Positions 33,470 to 45,286 of a DNA stretch of 64,000 nucleotides are shown one piece after another. The DNA is from Agapanthus africanus (Eukaryota > Streptophyta > Magnoliopsida > Asparagales > Amaryllidaceae). The notes under the pieces were generated by a model, which saw only the letters and a program-made list of their open reading frames with translations, had not been told where the DNA came from and ran no database searches. The stretch lies in the NCBI GenBank assembly GCA_030015575.1, contig CM057338.1, forward strand, positions 131,651,546 to 131,715,545, given 5' to 3'. The position numbers and the translations under genes are program-made. The stretch's first letter is position 1. Each line of letters begins with the position of its first letter.

Positions 33470-35510
33470 TTAGGAGAGAGAAAAGAAACACTTTAGCATG
33501 ATGCTCTTGCAAGTTTAGAGTGGTTTTTAGTTTGTCTAAACAGGATGACTCCCACTGTCTCTCGAATCCCTCCTCAAACCATAAAGGAAGAATTAGTCGG
33601 GATCAATCTCACCGTACAGTACTTGCTTAACCGTTCAGCCAGGCCAGTGTCGGTACTTCGAGGGAGGTTTTCCAACGCTTTCGCGAAGTTCCTTAATTAA
33701 GTAACCTCTTTTCCCTGTGGGCGTAGCCCCACTAACACCTTTCTAGACACCTACTAGGTTTATAGCATTGATCGTTAAGTGAAAAATTTCCCGAGGAGTA
33801 GCATATACGCACAGTAGGATCGGGATCCAAATATCATCGCGTGATAAAACTGAAGGAATCCTACCAGAATCATTACACTCCAAATAGTATGCAGTGCTAG
33901 CAAGTTTCAGTACTTATGAAACTCCCGATGTGGATTTTTGCCCCATGCTCTTATGACCTTGACTTTGGTCAAAATATCATAAATCACATGTCAAGTTCTA
34001 CCCGTCATTCTCATGGTTAATTTGGACCCACCCGTACCTAACCTTGACTTTGGCCAAAATGGCAGCACGACTGTCCCAAACCAACGCATCTACCTATGCT
34101 GCACATGAATACCCAATAGCTACCAATCACTATGCCTTGACTTTGGCCAACATACATAGCTTGAATACTTTTTGACCATTCATGTGGAATGACGGAGGGC
34201 TACGAATGGTTTTGGCAAAACCGTGAACGTAGTGAACTTGATATAATCGATGGAACGAGATAGCTTTTAAAAGGAGTGGTTCAAGCTCCGCATTTAAAAG
34301 TTTAGTTTTGAAAAGAACCGAGTGGTTTTCAAAGTGTTCCAATCGACTTTTACTTGGTTTATTTTCTTGCATTATTCTTAATGCGTCCCATCTTTTAATC
34401 CTACTATTGCAGAAAACAACCAAAATATGGTGTACGCTTATGCCATCCGCATTCGCCACGGGGTCCCGTCATCACCCGTTAGGTTACTTAACTAACGACA
34501 GAGCGGGGGCTGGACTAGCGCGGATGCAAAACATAAGCAACACCTAAATAGTTATCATATATAAATATATAGCAATGATAGTCAATCCAGATCAGAGATG
34601 AACACTTTGGATATACTAGGAATCCGCGATTCGTTCGAGCCTGCAACGAAAAGCGGATTACACGGTCGCGATGAATAGCGAATACCCCACACAAGACCCC
34701 AACGGGTGCGGCAAACTACCCGCCAAGTATCCGAAGCGAAGCAACCTCTTTCAACGACGTGAGTAGGCCACTCGGCACTTCGAGATACCCGATAGTTTGT
34801 GCACCCCACCATGGGTCTATCCTAGGAGCAAAAACAGTAAAAAGAAATTATACAATGACGGTTACAACACCGACCGGGTTGTGCGGCCAAATAAATAATA
34901 TTACATCAATTTACATATTACATGAATGAAAGAAAAAAGAAACTCTCATCTCACATCCACCCCGGCTATTCATCCGCGACAATCCACCGAGTTCATATAC
35001 ACAAACCAATAAGCATTACAGATCACAGATATGTATAACCCCCACTAATCGACGTATAGCGATTAGTAGACGTTAAATACATATAAACATCACAGATATA
35101 ACCCAATAGTCAAAGTATAGTGAAGTTCGATCAAAAATACGGATTTATAGCCACCCCAAATACAAATTTCTATTCTGGAAAATCTGGGCAGAAATAAAAT
35201 ATCTTAAAAATCCCAAAACCCTGACAGAAGAACACTGCACCAAACCCGGTCCACGACCGAGTCAACTCGGCCGCGGATCCGCGGCAAGAAGCATGTTCTT
35301 GCCGCGGAACCGCGGTGAGTTGAACGGTTCACTGGATCGTGTTTGGTGTGGTTCTTAACAAAACCTTGAGCCGATTTTTGAAGTGTGATTTATTATTTTT
35401 AGAGCAGAAAAAATATCAACAGAAACTTAGGGTTTTGAAATTTTAGTTTTGCGATTTTTACCGATTGAACTTCTATACACTTTACTACCTAGCTAGTTTA
35501 TGTTTAGTTA
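33470..35510 (-). other. Copia-1 2-kb leader between LTR and gag
   Basis: No coding frame of note on either strand. Positions 35268-35318 hold CCGCGG palindromes (CCGCGGATCCGCGG and CCGCGGAACCGCGG) separated by 'caagaagcatgttcttg', itself inverted. A leader this long is unusual for a copia element. Confidence 0.6.
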
Positions 35511-35523
35511 GGCTCTGATATCA
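35511..35523 (-). other. Copia-1 primer binding site
   Basis: The minus strand reads TGATATCAGAGCC just inside the 5' LTR, one mismatch from the tRNA-iMet complement TGGTATCAGAGC. Confidence 0.8.
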
Positions 35524-35524
35524 C

Positions 35525-37564
35525 TGTAAGTCCACGTTGCCCACCCCGGTGCTTGCGGGGAGACGGAAACGGTATAAAAATCTGATTTTTAACGAACTAG
35601 GCAACATGGACTATCAAAAGGAGGATCTTTACTAAACAAAAACTAACTACAAGCTAACTAGTTTTAGCTATATGGAAGAAAGGTTATACCTTGGGCTTTA
35701 TGTCCTTCTCTCCTTGCTCTTTAGAGTGGAAGAAAGTGATCACCTTATCGCCTTTTCTAGTCAAAGAAGGATCCACCCGAAAGCCTCAACCTTTGGCTTC
35801 AACTTCAAGCTAGAAGTAACTAAGATGCTAAAAGTGCTAATCCTAGAACCTTAGAAGAGAGTAGAGATTATTTTAGAGAGGTTTATCTCAAGCTCATGTG
35901 TTTCTCAACTCATGAGAGGGGAGAGCTTGAGAGAGAGGAAGAGGAGGAGAGAGAATCTATATGATAGAATGAATAAGATAAAGAACCAATCGCTCATATA
36001 TGTGTGAATTATGTAAATTAGATAATTAACTAGATAATTGTCATGGTTAATCAAGACTTGACCATTATCATTTCACGTTAAATGCAAATTGCAAGGATCA
36101 AAGAGCATCTTTTATATGGAATGATGATGGTCAACATGTCAACCTAAGTCAACAAGTCAAGATAGTCAAATGGTCAACAACCCTAACCATGCATAATTAT
36201 ATTTAACTAATATCAATTAATCATAATACACGCATAAGCATTAGGGTTAAGAAAATGACAATAGTCATCAACCCTAATCAAAGTCCTCTCCCTCTGTCTC
36301 AGTCAACTGTGCCTACGCACCCGTATTCGTGATCCGAGGAACACGAATACAATGAGATAAAACCAATCCCAAATCATATACTAGGATCTGGCTTAAACCA
36401 AAGCCCGCTAGTATAAGCTGTCCGGACAACAAACGTGCACAAGTGCGCGGATGCGAACGAACACTGTCGCAAAACCATGCGACCTCTACTCATTTTTCCT
36501 AAAGGCGAATAACTCTCTGTGTGGGACTCTAAAGACTCGACACTATGCTGACAGTGGGTTTAACCACAGACCGCAAGCGGCACTAGCTGTACGTAATGGT
36601 CCTCAGGTAGATGCCGATAAGAAGACTGACGAAGTGAACCCATCTGAACTCCTACTGAGCCTGAATGTGACAGTCTCCGTACAGTCCGGTCTGTTCGTCT
36701 GATACATCGCATGGCGGGCCTAGGGGGGCGGTAAACGTCAGTCCCCTAATAGCGGTACAAGTCGTGTCGGAGTGTAGCCCAGAACACCCTGAGATAATAC
36801 TGGAAACCTACCAGTATATCTCGCTTGCCCTGGCCAGGGACTACTTGTGTAATGGCTCTCCTAGACACAGCGCGATGTCAACCCCCAATACCGGGAGAGA
36901 CGAATCCTGTCTAACCGTCACTGCCTCCAAGTGCTTCGGGACTGCACCCAACTACTACCTGTTTGCATGACTCCTTTGAGCCATGGTAGGGTAGTAATCA
37001 AAGTACAGTGGAAACACACTCGAGGCGAAGTAACAATGTCAAGTCAGCGGACTAAGCTGTACTCATGTCACCTGGGAACTGATAACTGACGATAGGTATA
37101 ATACCAACCAACAGTTCCCGACGAGTCCTGTCCAGTGTACTCGTAACCTAACGAGCACCCGCATACTATCTCAAGTACGACGTGCTGATGGCTGTGGGAC
37201 AGACCGTCTCCCACGCTGGGATGAGAAGCGCATGCGCTAGTCTACTCCGGAGTATCGATGCCCTGTCTCGATAGTCCTACGACTAGGGACATGTATAAGG
37301 ATGTGCTTATGGATTACCCAGCCCCCACGAGTGTGAGCGCCATCACAACGCTGGTAATCAAGCAAAGATCCTAAGGGCTCTACTAATATGTATAGGTGAT
37401 ATAATAAAAGAAACACATGTACACATTAAAGCAGAGACAAACCAAGTAGCATACTACCATTTCAAGCAAGATTGTATATACAACTATGAATATCCCAAGC
37501 TTCCATCAAGTAATATACATACTAGTATGATACAGTAATGGCCTCTAGGGCATATACACTAACA
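35525..37564 (-). repeat. Copia-1 5' LTR
   Basis: 2040 bp, the pair of 27451-29489. The many small differences between the two, mostly transitions, make Copia-1 older than the chromovirus and Copia-2. Confidence 0.94.
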
Positions 37565-37569
37565 AATCT

Positions 37570-37759
37570 AGTTGGTCTCAAGCAATAGCCCGATCATTTG
37601 GTGCAGATCTCGAACGCTCGTCTCAAACGAGAAATCCCAGCATAAAGAGAAATCAATATGTTCCTATGTCACCAGAATAACACCCTGATCAGTCATCGTC
37701 CCTGACGAGCTCACTCTGGCCGCATCTCTAGACGTAGCTCTCTCAACTCGCGTAGCCAT
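37570..37759 (-). pseudogene. Element C gag, N-terminal part
   Basis: The ATG at 37759 on the minus strand starts M-A-T-R-V-E-R-A-T-S-R-D. A TAG interrupts after about 33 codons and the frame reaches the Copia-1 insertion site. It lies about 320 bp inside the primer site, a normal place for gag. Continuation across Copia-1 is at 27450. Confidence 0.5.
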
Positions 37760-38092
37760 GGTGACAGGAACCGCAAATAAACATCGATGAGGATGGATCA
37801 CAAGAACGAATAGAATAATGAATCTCAAATATGTATATCCTAAGGTTACTTAAGCAGAGCAGCGTATCGTAAGTATGCCGCGGAAGATACACACGGTACA
37901 TCACTCTACTTGAGTTACCTACTCCATCAACCAAGGTCAACCTACGTAACAAAAGTTTGGGTCTAATACCCCCTCAGTCAAGTCCAAGTTCCGTAAGTTC
38001 AAGCCTAAGTTCCAAAATATATATGCTCTAGACTCCGTATAGTCAAATATAGACTCGAACCAAGTTTAAACATAACGCTTTGATACCAATTT
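37760..38092 (-). other. Element C leader and primer binding site
   Basis: TGGTATCAAAGC on the minus strand (38077-38088), four bases from the LTR, is one mismatch from the tRNA-iMet complement. The rest is non-coding leader. Confidence 0.75.
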
Positions 38093-41000
38093 TGTCATGA
38101 CCCGGAATTGGCACGTGACTGGCACTTGGATTACGTGAAGATTATAGGACCCCACCGTAACCCAAGTAAGCCAGAACCCAGAAATCTAAACCTTTTAGGA
38201 AAAATAATGGAGTTGAAGTTTTGAAATAAAGGTATAATGAAATCAAATTCTTTCTTATTGAAGTATATATAAAGTCCGTTTGAAATGCAAGTGAATTATA
38301 TACTATAATTTGAAAACGTTTTCATCATTTGAAATTTGGGCAGCGCCTCCTTTGTAAACTTTGATAAAAACAAGCACATAATCAATAATAATATAGCATT
38401 CCCAAGCGGGAGCTAACTCTTCGCCAATTGGCGGAAACATAACCACACAATAAAATATACGACGCCCAAAGCGAATATCAACACAAAAAGAAATTAAAGA
38501 AAACCAAAACACTATCAAACCCAATATAGGAATATATACAAGTCTTGACTCGAAATACAAAGAATATACAAACTGGTCTCTAGGTCTACCAAATATACAT
38601 AGTCTGGTTGATAGAGCTTTTAAGTAGATACAAATGAATAATGAATATACAACGGTGGTTATGCTCTGTACTGTAACCCACCTACCAATGCAAATCACCC
38701 AGAAAGGAGCAATGTGCCAGCAAGCCGCTACTGAATCCGAGCGGTCAATCCTGCAAGAAAATTGTGGCACAACGGGGGTGGGTTGCCAACTCGTGAGTAG
38801 AATACATCATCAGGTAGAAATCGAATGTATGACAATCTTCTATGTCATACGGTAATATAATAATATAATACCGTGTGGTAACAAGGGTGATCGTGTATAC
38901 ATAAGTATAATAATAATAATAATATCGTGCATGTAGTAATATATGGTATTATGTCATCTGTGTCATATATAAGTACATATATGTATCATCCAACGTGTGT
39001 CCATCAACGACACATCAAATTATCATAAAACCTGAGTGCCAAGTATCGACACTCGAAATCATCATAAAATTCGTGTCCAGCGTCGACATATAAATCTTCA
39101 TATCTCAGGCACCATCTCATCGGATCGGCCCTCATATCCATCCGTCTCATATAACTCTGGTCGGTATTCTCCGAATATCCGCCATGTACAGTACCGCCAC
39201 CGGTAGGTAGTATTCCCCTGCCAGGCTCAACATCTCTCTATACGATCTTCTTGCCGCGGGATACTGTACCGGGTCCACCATGTACCCGCAGAAGGTTCCT
39301 CCTCTCTCCTCGAATTGGGTATACACATAACTCAGAACCGAGAAAACTCATGGTGGACGCCAAATATCATACCAAGAGAAAAGCACGTATTTTTAAATAA
39401 ATTATATGTTTTTTAAAATATATATGCGGTTTCTCAAATACAGAAATCTCATGGAAACAGAATCTCATAAGTATGTAGCAATAATGAAACAATATGTATA
39501 GGCATAGAACAATACTGTAATGCATAACAAGTATGTTTATATGAGCGTATCGTTTAACTAGGTAAGGGAATGCAATAACTGAACTAGTGTGTATGGTACG
39601 GGATACTAAATAATAACTAAAATGCTACAGGTTATAAGGTGATACGGTGACGTGGCGATTTCTAATATGTACGTGGCATGACAATTACCGATGATGTGTG
39701 TGTGAGCCGGCAAGTAAGTGTACGTGCAACATGTGCATCATCGATAATGGTGCATGTGTCCTAACAGACGAAGTCATATATAATGATAAGGGTATGAACG
39801 CGGTATATACATCGTAAAACGAAATAATGCGAGCGTATGCAGAAATAAGAAATCGTAACGCGAGCGTGAGCAGAATAAAGAAATCGTAAACGTGAATGGT
39901 ATAAAAATACGAAACTACGTATAAGTCATATGTTATAGTTTAAAATAGTATGAATCGTTGTTTTTAGAAAAATAGGGGGCTGTGATGTTTTAGAAAAAGA
40001 TACCATTTGAAAAGTCGTAGCGTCCCTTGAATTTATCATTTAAAAGTGCGTAACGATTCGTTGGTTTTGAAAATAGGTATGGCTCTAAATATATCGTAAT
40101 ATCTACTTAAGGATTTTAATCAATATTTTTCGAGTCGATATATACATAAGTCGGCGATCCATCCTCATCATATCACATACGGTATAATCTATCGTACGAT
40201 ATCATCAATCAAATAGTACGGATCTACCATCACGTAGGGTATAATCCATCGTACGATCTCATCAAATCAAATAGTACTGATCTATCATCACGTACATCAT
40301 ATCATATCGTCTCGTCATATATCATCACATGGCATATCATCTCATATCGCATCATGTATATATATCGCCTCATATCATCATTTCATAACATATCGACTCG
40401 TTTCATTACATCGGATCATATCCTCATCATCTCGTATCATATTGTAAATATATGTAGTTATATATTTTCATGAGTAGATATAGATCATAGGCTAAGAAGT
40501 AGTACTGGGCATATGCCATTCTACTAATATACTACTATCGCCCATAATATTTTAGAAATACTATTAGCTAAGTATTTGTATCCTAAGCATATATATACAC
40601 AAATACTACGGTTGCGGGGGTGCTATACGCCATCCACCTGACTTTCCCCGTAAATATACATCCACTCACCAACTACGCCTTGCTCTAGTCGATCCCGACG
40701 GATGTCCTGCCCTCCTTCGTCGTCCCGGAAGTCTCGCGTTTGTACCTACAAATCAAGTCCATAACCAATATCTAATGAAAATCCGAATCGAATTCTATAG
40801 AAATCCATATCCAAAACCGATAAGATAAGCGAAAAGCACATATGTTAGAACCTATGGTCAACGCGTGCTAAAACAACAAAAAAAAACCCGATGTTGACTT
40901 ACGAATGTCAAACGACCGAGTCAAAACTCAAATATCAAAAACCAAGTTTCAAAAGTCGGAAAATATCGACAGAAAACAAGTAAAAATGATTCCAGATTCT

Positions 41001-42008
41001 ACTTAAGGTGAAATTAAAAAATTTTAAATATAGGGTAGGTCTAGTTATCTAATGAGTGAGTTACAGACCAAGTTTCAGACCCTAACTCCAAAATTGGTGG
41101 GAAATTTGCCGCCAAATTGAATAAAACGGCGGCCTCAATATGGGTGTTTGGGCTCGGGTTTCTGGGATGGCTTCCTATTAGTCTGCACGTCTCACGGTAT
41201 CCGCTTTTAAATTTTTAGATTTCTAGAATCATCCCATATTCCATTTGAATATCAAAAGTCAATAAAAAACCGATATCGGAAAATTCTAAGTTCGTCTTTG
41301 GACATTCTAAACTCATTTTAGTTAAGGCTACCATCACTACTAAGCCAATAGACACTCATTACACCCTCTATAATATCTCCACTATAAGTTTTATCCACTA
41401 AATATCACTCTAGAAAATTCTAAGTTCATAAAACATGTTTATATTAACTCTAAACTAGTTGTGAAGGTAAGGAAACTAAAAAAACTTAACAAAGAGTGAG
41501 TGTTTTATCTTGAATGGCAACTCAAGAAAATTCCTAAATGGTTCAAAGTGCTCAAAACAAGAACTTGATCATCCCATGGTGTGTAAGATGAGTTGAGCAA
41601 TATATTTTGTGAATGTTGTATGTTGTTTTGTGGTGGACTTGAGGGTGTTTGTGGGGGTGGTAATGAGGGTGGAGGAGGTGATGGAAGAGAGGGAGGAAGG
41701 AGATGAAGAATGAGGATGAGAAAAAAGAAATAAAGAATTGTCATGGTTGTAGAATCTTCTCTCTCTCACACACACAACCATCCCTCACATACCTCTATGT
41801 CCCCTTCTCATATCATTTCCTTTTCTTTTTCTTTTTTTTCTTCTTATCTTTTCTTTTCTTTTAAAAAGAAACATGAAACCACAATACAATGCATAAATAA
41901 CTTGTTGCATGTCATGCACAAAAAGCATGTTTAACAAAACAAATTTGGTTTAATGCATAATTAGTGAATACTGATTAAGTTTAACATTAGACTAGTGTGT
42001 GTGTGTAT

Positions 42009-42399
42009 GAGAATAATGGAAGAAAGACGCTATAGAAGGAAATTTCCTCCTATGGCGTCGAAAAAATACAACATCTATCGTGTTTTCCGACAATCGACAA
42101 TCGAAACCCATCATCTTCATAGTTATCATCTAAGATGTGGGTACACCAAATTTCATGTGATTCTACAACTTTTTCACCGTTGAATTAGTGGGTTCAAAAT
42201 TAACGGTTTACCAAGAATAAAACATTTTACATTGCTAAATCAATGGTGAAAAAGTTGTAGAATCACATGAAATTTGGTGTACCCACATCTTAGATGATAA
42301 CGATGAAGATGATGGGTTCCGATCGTCGGAAAACACGATGGGGGTGTATTTTTTCGATGTCATAGGAGGAAATTCCTTCTTATGGCCGCTTTACTCCCT

Positions 42400-42406
<7 letters not shown>
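42009..42406. mobile_element. Foldback MITE, copy 1
   Basis: A nearly complete inverted repeat: gagaataatgga... pairs with ...tcccttattctc. The arms of about 170 bp contain 'ggtgtacccacatcttagatg' and 'agttgtagaatcacatgaaa' in mirrored order around 'gtgggttcaaaattaacgg'. Its relative at 54776-55155 shares both arms and centre. It sits in a (TA)n stretch and the matching LTR at about 21783 is the empty site. No transposase; non-autonomous. Confidence 0.88.

Positions 42407-42479
<73 letters not shown>
42401..42479. repeat. (CT)n(TA)n microsatellite
   Basis: A pure CT run followed by a pure TA run at the MITE edge. It probably grew from the TA-rich target site. Confidence 0.95.
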
Positions 42480-42483
<4 letters not shown>

Positions 42484-42679
42484 TTGTAAAATACTTAAAT
42501 CAAATAAATACTTTCATTATTAATAATTTATTTTAAATTCCAATTATTTTCAAAAATATAGGTATATAATCATATCATTTTACGAAGACTCAAATCTATA
42601 TTCGCATAATATTCGTGAAATTTATTATTTTATTATTTAAATTCCAAAAATAATATTTTATATTTTCTGAAATGTTACA

Positions 42680-42899
42680 CAAATTTTCTTCAAGTTTGAA
42701 ACCATTCTTCTTTTTCAATTCTATTTTGAAATGAAATATTAATTTCTAAGTCTAGTGTCGAACAACCCAAATCGAAACCATGGTTAGCATACATGTAATC
42801 GCAGTTTCGATTTCACTTAAACCAAACCAGATTTCCAAAAACATTGTTTCCAAACTAGGCCTTAGCCTCAACTCTTGGTCTTAAAAGTGACTTCAAACA
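42680..42899. other. Intergenic, nothing recognised
   Basis: Sequence between the element C LTR edge and the SINE-like segment. AT-rich, with no frame or repeat of note. Confidence 0.5.
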
Positions 42900-43035
42900 A
42901 TCCTACCAATGAGCTATAGCTTGATTGGAATGGGCACTTCATCTCTTGGAGAGAGTGCGTGATTTGAATCCGGAAACTCTAAGAGATGAAGTGGTCATAA
43001 ATTAATGCTTTCGGAGCGAATTTATGGGGCCACAG
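42900..43035 (+). mobile_element. SINE-like tRNA-derived segment
   Basis: It contains tagcttgattgg (A-box-like, about 42916) and gatttgaatccgg (B-box-like, about 42961) at tRNA spacing. The arms cacttcatctctt and aagagatgaagtg pair. This layout recalls plant tRNA-derived SINE heads. No tail or target duplication is clear, so it may be partial. Confidence 0.45.
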
Positions 43036-43210
43036 GACGCACGTGTGTATTGTGTGATTGTGTGTGATAGGTGGGTGATGTTGTGTGCATAGATTAGGCC
43101 CAAAAAAAATTCGCCAGCGACATCAACATAAATTTCCCATTTAAATTTCCGCGAAGAGCCATTTTTACATATGAATTCAAACCAAATTTCCCTCCCCAAA
43201 ACCTCCACAA
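43036..43210 (+). other. Upstream region of the PPR gene
   Basis: 175 bp before the ATG. No clear TATA box. The sequence turns C-rich right before the start, in keeping with the coding sequence. The nearest element edge (42679) is about 530 bp from the start codon. Confidence 0.4.
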
Positions 43211-45286
43211 ATGCCACCACCACAATCTCCCCTCCTCATCCCCTCTCCCTCCACCTTTTCCTCCCTTCCCCCCTCCGCCGCGCTCTCCCTCTTCCGCCGC
43301 CTCCTCTCCCTTCCCAATAATAATAACAATCTCCTCCACCTACTCCCTTCCGCCATCAAACACTCCGCAGCCCTCCGCTCCCTCCGAGTCGGCTGCCGGC
43401 TCCACTCCCTCTCCCTCACCCTACACCTGCTTCCCGACCCCTTCGTCCGTTCCTCCCTCATCCACCTCTACCTCAAATGCCTGGACCTGGCCGCCGCCCG
43501 CCTTCTGTTCGACCAATCCCCCGACAGAAACGTCGTCTCTTACAGCGCCATCATCGCTGGCTACGCCAGTCTCGGCCGTGTTGATGACGCCTTCAAATTG
43601 TTCGGCGATATGAGGAAAGACGGTGTGGAGCCCAATTTGGTGACTTGGAACGGGTTGGTATCTGGGTTTAGGAAAAGCGGGTGCCCACGTAACGCGGTGG
43701 CGGTGTTGAGAAAGATGCATCTTGAAGGGTTCTTGATGGATGGGACGACCGTCTCGAGCGGGCTCTCGGCGGTTGGGGATTTGGGGGAGGTTTTCGTCGG
43801 CCGGCAGATTCATGGGTATGTGGTGAAGGTTGGGTTGGGATTATCTGATGGGTGTGTGCAAAGCGCGCTTATTGATATGTATGGGAAATGCATGTGCGGC
43901 GATGAGGTCATTGCGAGAGTTTTCGATGACTGTGTTGATGGTGGAATGGTTGATGTGGGATCTTGCAATGCTCTGCTGACGGGGCTTGCTCGTAATGGGA
44001 AGGTAGGGGAAGCGTTGGATTCGTTTAGGAGATTTCGAGAGCAGGGAGTGCAGTTGAATGTGGTGTCTTGGACATCGATTGTGGCTTGTTGCGCTCAGAA
44101 TGGGAAGGATATGGAAGCATTGGACCTGTTTCGAGAGATGCAGATTCATGGGGTGAAGCCGAATGCGGTTACGATTCCTTGCATGCTGCCTGCTTGTGCA
44201 AATATCGCAGCGTTGATGCAAGGGAGGTCCGCTCATTGCTTCGCCCTTAGACAAAGTTCTGTACAGGATGTTTATGTGGGCAGTGCTCTTGTTGATACGT
44301 ATGCCAAATGTGGAAAGATCAAGGAAGCGAGAACAATATTCGATAATATGCCGATTAAAAATGTTGTTTCATGGAATGCTATGATGGGTGGTTACGCAAT
44401 GCATGGGAAGGCAAAGGACGCGATTGAGTTATTCAAACTGATGAAGAGAAGCAGACAACAGCCTGATTTCATAACTTTCACCTGTGTGTTATCGGCTTGT
44501 AGCCAAGCCAGTCTAACTGAAGAGGGCAAGCACTATTTTGATACAATGAACAAAGTTTTCGCAATCGCACCTAAAATGGAGCATTATGCTTGTATGGTGA
44601 GCCTCCTTGGTCGTTCAGGGAATATAGAAGAAGCATATGAGTTGATTCGAAAAATGCCTTTTAATCCCGACGCTTGCATTTGGGGCGCATTGTTAAGCTC
44701 TTGCAGGGTCCATGGAAATTTGGAATTGGGCGAGATTGCTGCAGAGAAACTATTTGAGTTAGAACCTGAAAATTCCGGGAACTACGTGCTGCTTTCAAAT
44801 ATATATGCTTCTAAAGGCATTTGGAGTGGAGTTGATAGGATGAGGAATAAGATGAAGCATACAGGTATGAAAAAGGACCCGGGTTATAGCTGGATCGAGA
44901 TCAAGAACAAGGTTTACACGCTTTTGGCCGGCGACAAGTCTCACCCGCAGATGAGCGAGATTATCGAGCGATTGCAGAAGTTGTATACAGAGATGAAGAA
45001 GCTCGGATACAGCCCGGACACAGGCTTTGTGTTGCAGGATGTCGAGGAGCAAGAAAAGGAGCACATATTGTACGGGCACAGCGAGAAGCTCGCGGTGGCA
45101 TTTGGGCTCATAAACACAAGCCCTGACACCTGTCTTCGGGTCATAAAGAACCTAAGGATATGTGGAGACTGTCACAGTTTTATGAAGTTTGTATCGGGTT
45201 TCGAGAGGAGAGAGATACTCGTGCGGGATACTAACAGGTTTCATCATTTCAGAGATGGTTCTTGCTCTTGTGGTGACTATTGGTGA
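43211..45286 (+). CDS. PLS-class PPR protein with E and DYW domains
   Basis: 691 codons, no intron, as usual for this family. The N-terminus (1-60) is rich in Ser, Pro, Leu and Arg and suits an organelle targeting peptide. PPR motifs run from about residue 80 to 480, for example N-V-V-S-Y-S-A-I-I-A-G-Y near 107 and N-V-V-S-W-T-S-I-V near 277. The E/E+ region follows, and the last ~130 residues form a DYW domain with the cytidine-deaminase signature H-S-E (623-625) and C-G-D-C (651-654), ending D-Y-W. Family knowledge: such proteins bind organellar RNA site-specifically, and DYW domains carry out C-to-U editing in plastids or mitochondria. From memory it resembles Arabidopsis At1g20230. The target RNA site is unknown. 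The frame is intact, so it is probably active. Confidence 0.95.
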   Translation: MPPPQSPLLIPSPSTFSSLPPSAALSLFRRLLSLPNNNNNLLHLLPSAIKHSAALRSLRVGCRLHSLSLTLHLLPDPFVRSSLIHLYLKCLDLAAARLLFDQSPDRNVVSYSAIIAGYASLGRVDDAFKLFGDMRKDGVEPNLVTWNGLVSGFRKSGCPRNAVAVLRKMHLEGFLMDGTTVSSGLSAVGDLGEVFVGRQIHGYVVKVGLGLSDGCVQSALIDMYGKCMCGDEVIARVFDDCVDGGMVDVGSCNALLTGLARNGKVGEALDSFRRFREQGVQLNVVSWTSIVACCAQNGKDMEALDLFREMQIHGVKPNAVTIPCMLPACANIAALMQGRSAHCFALRQSSVQDVYVGSALVDTYAKCGKIKEARTIFDNMPIKNVVSWNAMMGGYAMHGKAKDAIELFKLMKRSRQQPDFITFTCVLSACSQASLTEEGKHYFDTMNKVFAIAPKMEHYACMVSLLGRSGNIEEAYELIRKMPFNPDACIWGALLSSCRVHGNLELGEIAAEKLFELEPENSGNYVLLSNIYASKGIWSGVDRMRNKMKHTGMKKDPGYSWIEIKNKVYTLLAGDKSHPQMSEIIERLQKLYTEMKKLGYSPDTGFVLQDVEEQEKEHILYGHSEKLAVAFGLINTSPDTCLRVIKNLRICGDCHSFMKFVSGFERREILVRDTNRFHHFRDGSCSCGDYW

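Larger units (their letters stand above)
27451..37564 (-). mobile_element. Ty1/copia element 'Copia-1'
   Basis: LTRs at 27451-29489 and 35525-37564 (2.04 kb, roughly 3% different by eye). The 5-bp duplication aatct is exact at 27446-27450 and 37565-37569. The minus strand has a tRNA-Met primer site, a 2-kb leader, gag, then protease, integrase, RT and RNase H in copia order, and an AAGTGGGAGATTG polypurine tract at the 3' LTR. At least five lesions break the polyprotein. It inserted in the gag of element C. Confidence 0.93.
21582..42679 (-). mobile_element. Ty3/gypsy element 'C', gag-only host of the nest
   Basis: The 5' LTR at 38093-42679 and a 3' LTR fragment at 21582-22013 share sequence and the ttaca edge. 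The minus strand has a primer site TGGTATCAAAGC (38077-38088), a gag start at 37759 and a gag continuation at 27450-26450. At the 3' end comes a polypurine tract (aaggggagaag) before TGTAATATTTC. No pol is present. Without insertions the internal region is about 3.2 kb, so C looks non-autonomous. Inserted in it are element T (in the 3' LTR), a solo LTR (23106-25878) and Copia-1 (27451-37564). The rest of its 3' LTR should lie left of the window. Confidence 0.8.
38093..42679 (-). repeat. Element C 5' LTR (4.6 kb with a MITE inside)
   Basis: It starts tgtcatgacccgg and ends gaaatgttaca on the plus strand; its right part (41799-42679) matches 21582-22013. The MITE at 42009-42406 is absent from the other LTR. 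Positions 40140-40450 hold short direct repeats on 'atcatcacgta..gtataat.(c/t)atcgtacgat'. There are many stops and no gene. The upstream LTR limit rests on the adjacent primer site. Confidence 0.78.

Noticed and set aside
43421-44254. Minus-strand frames of 130-137 codons opposite the PPR gene
   Set aside because: Shadows of the intact PPR frame.
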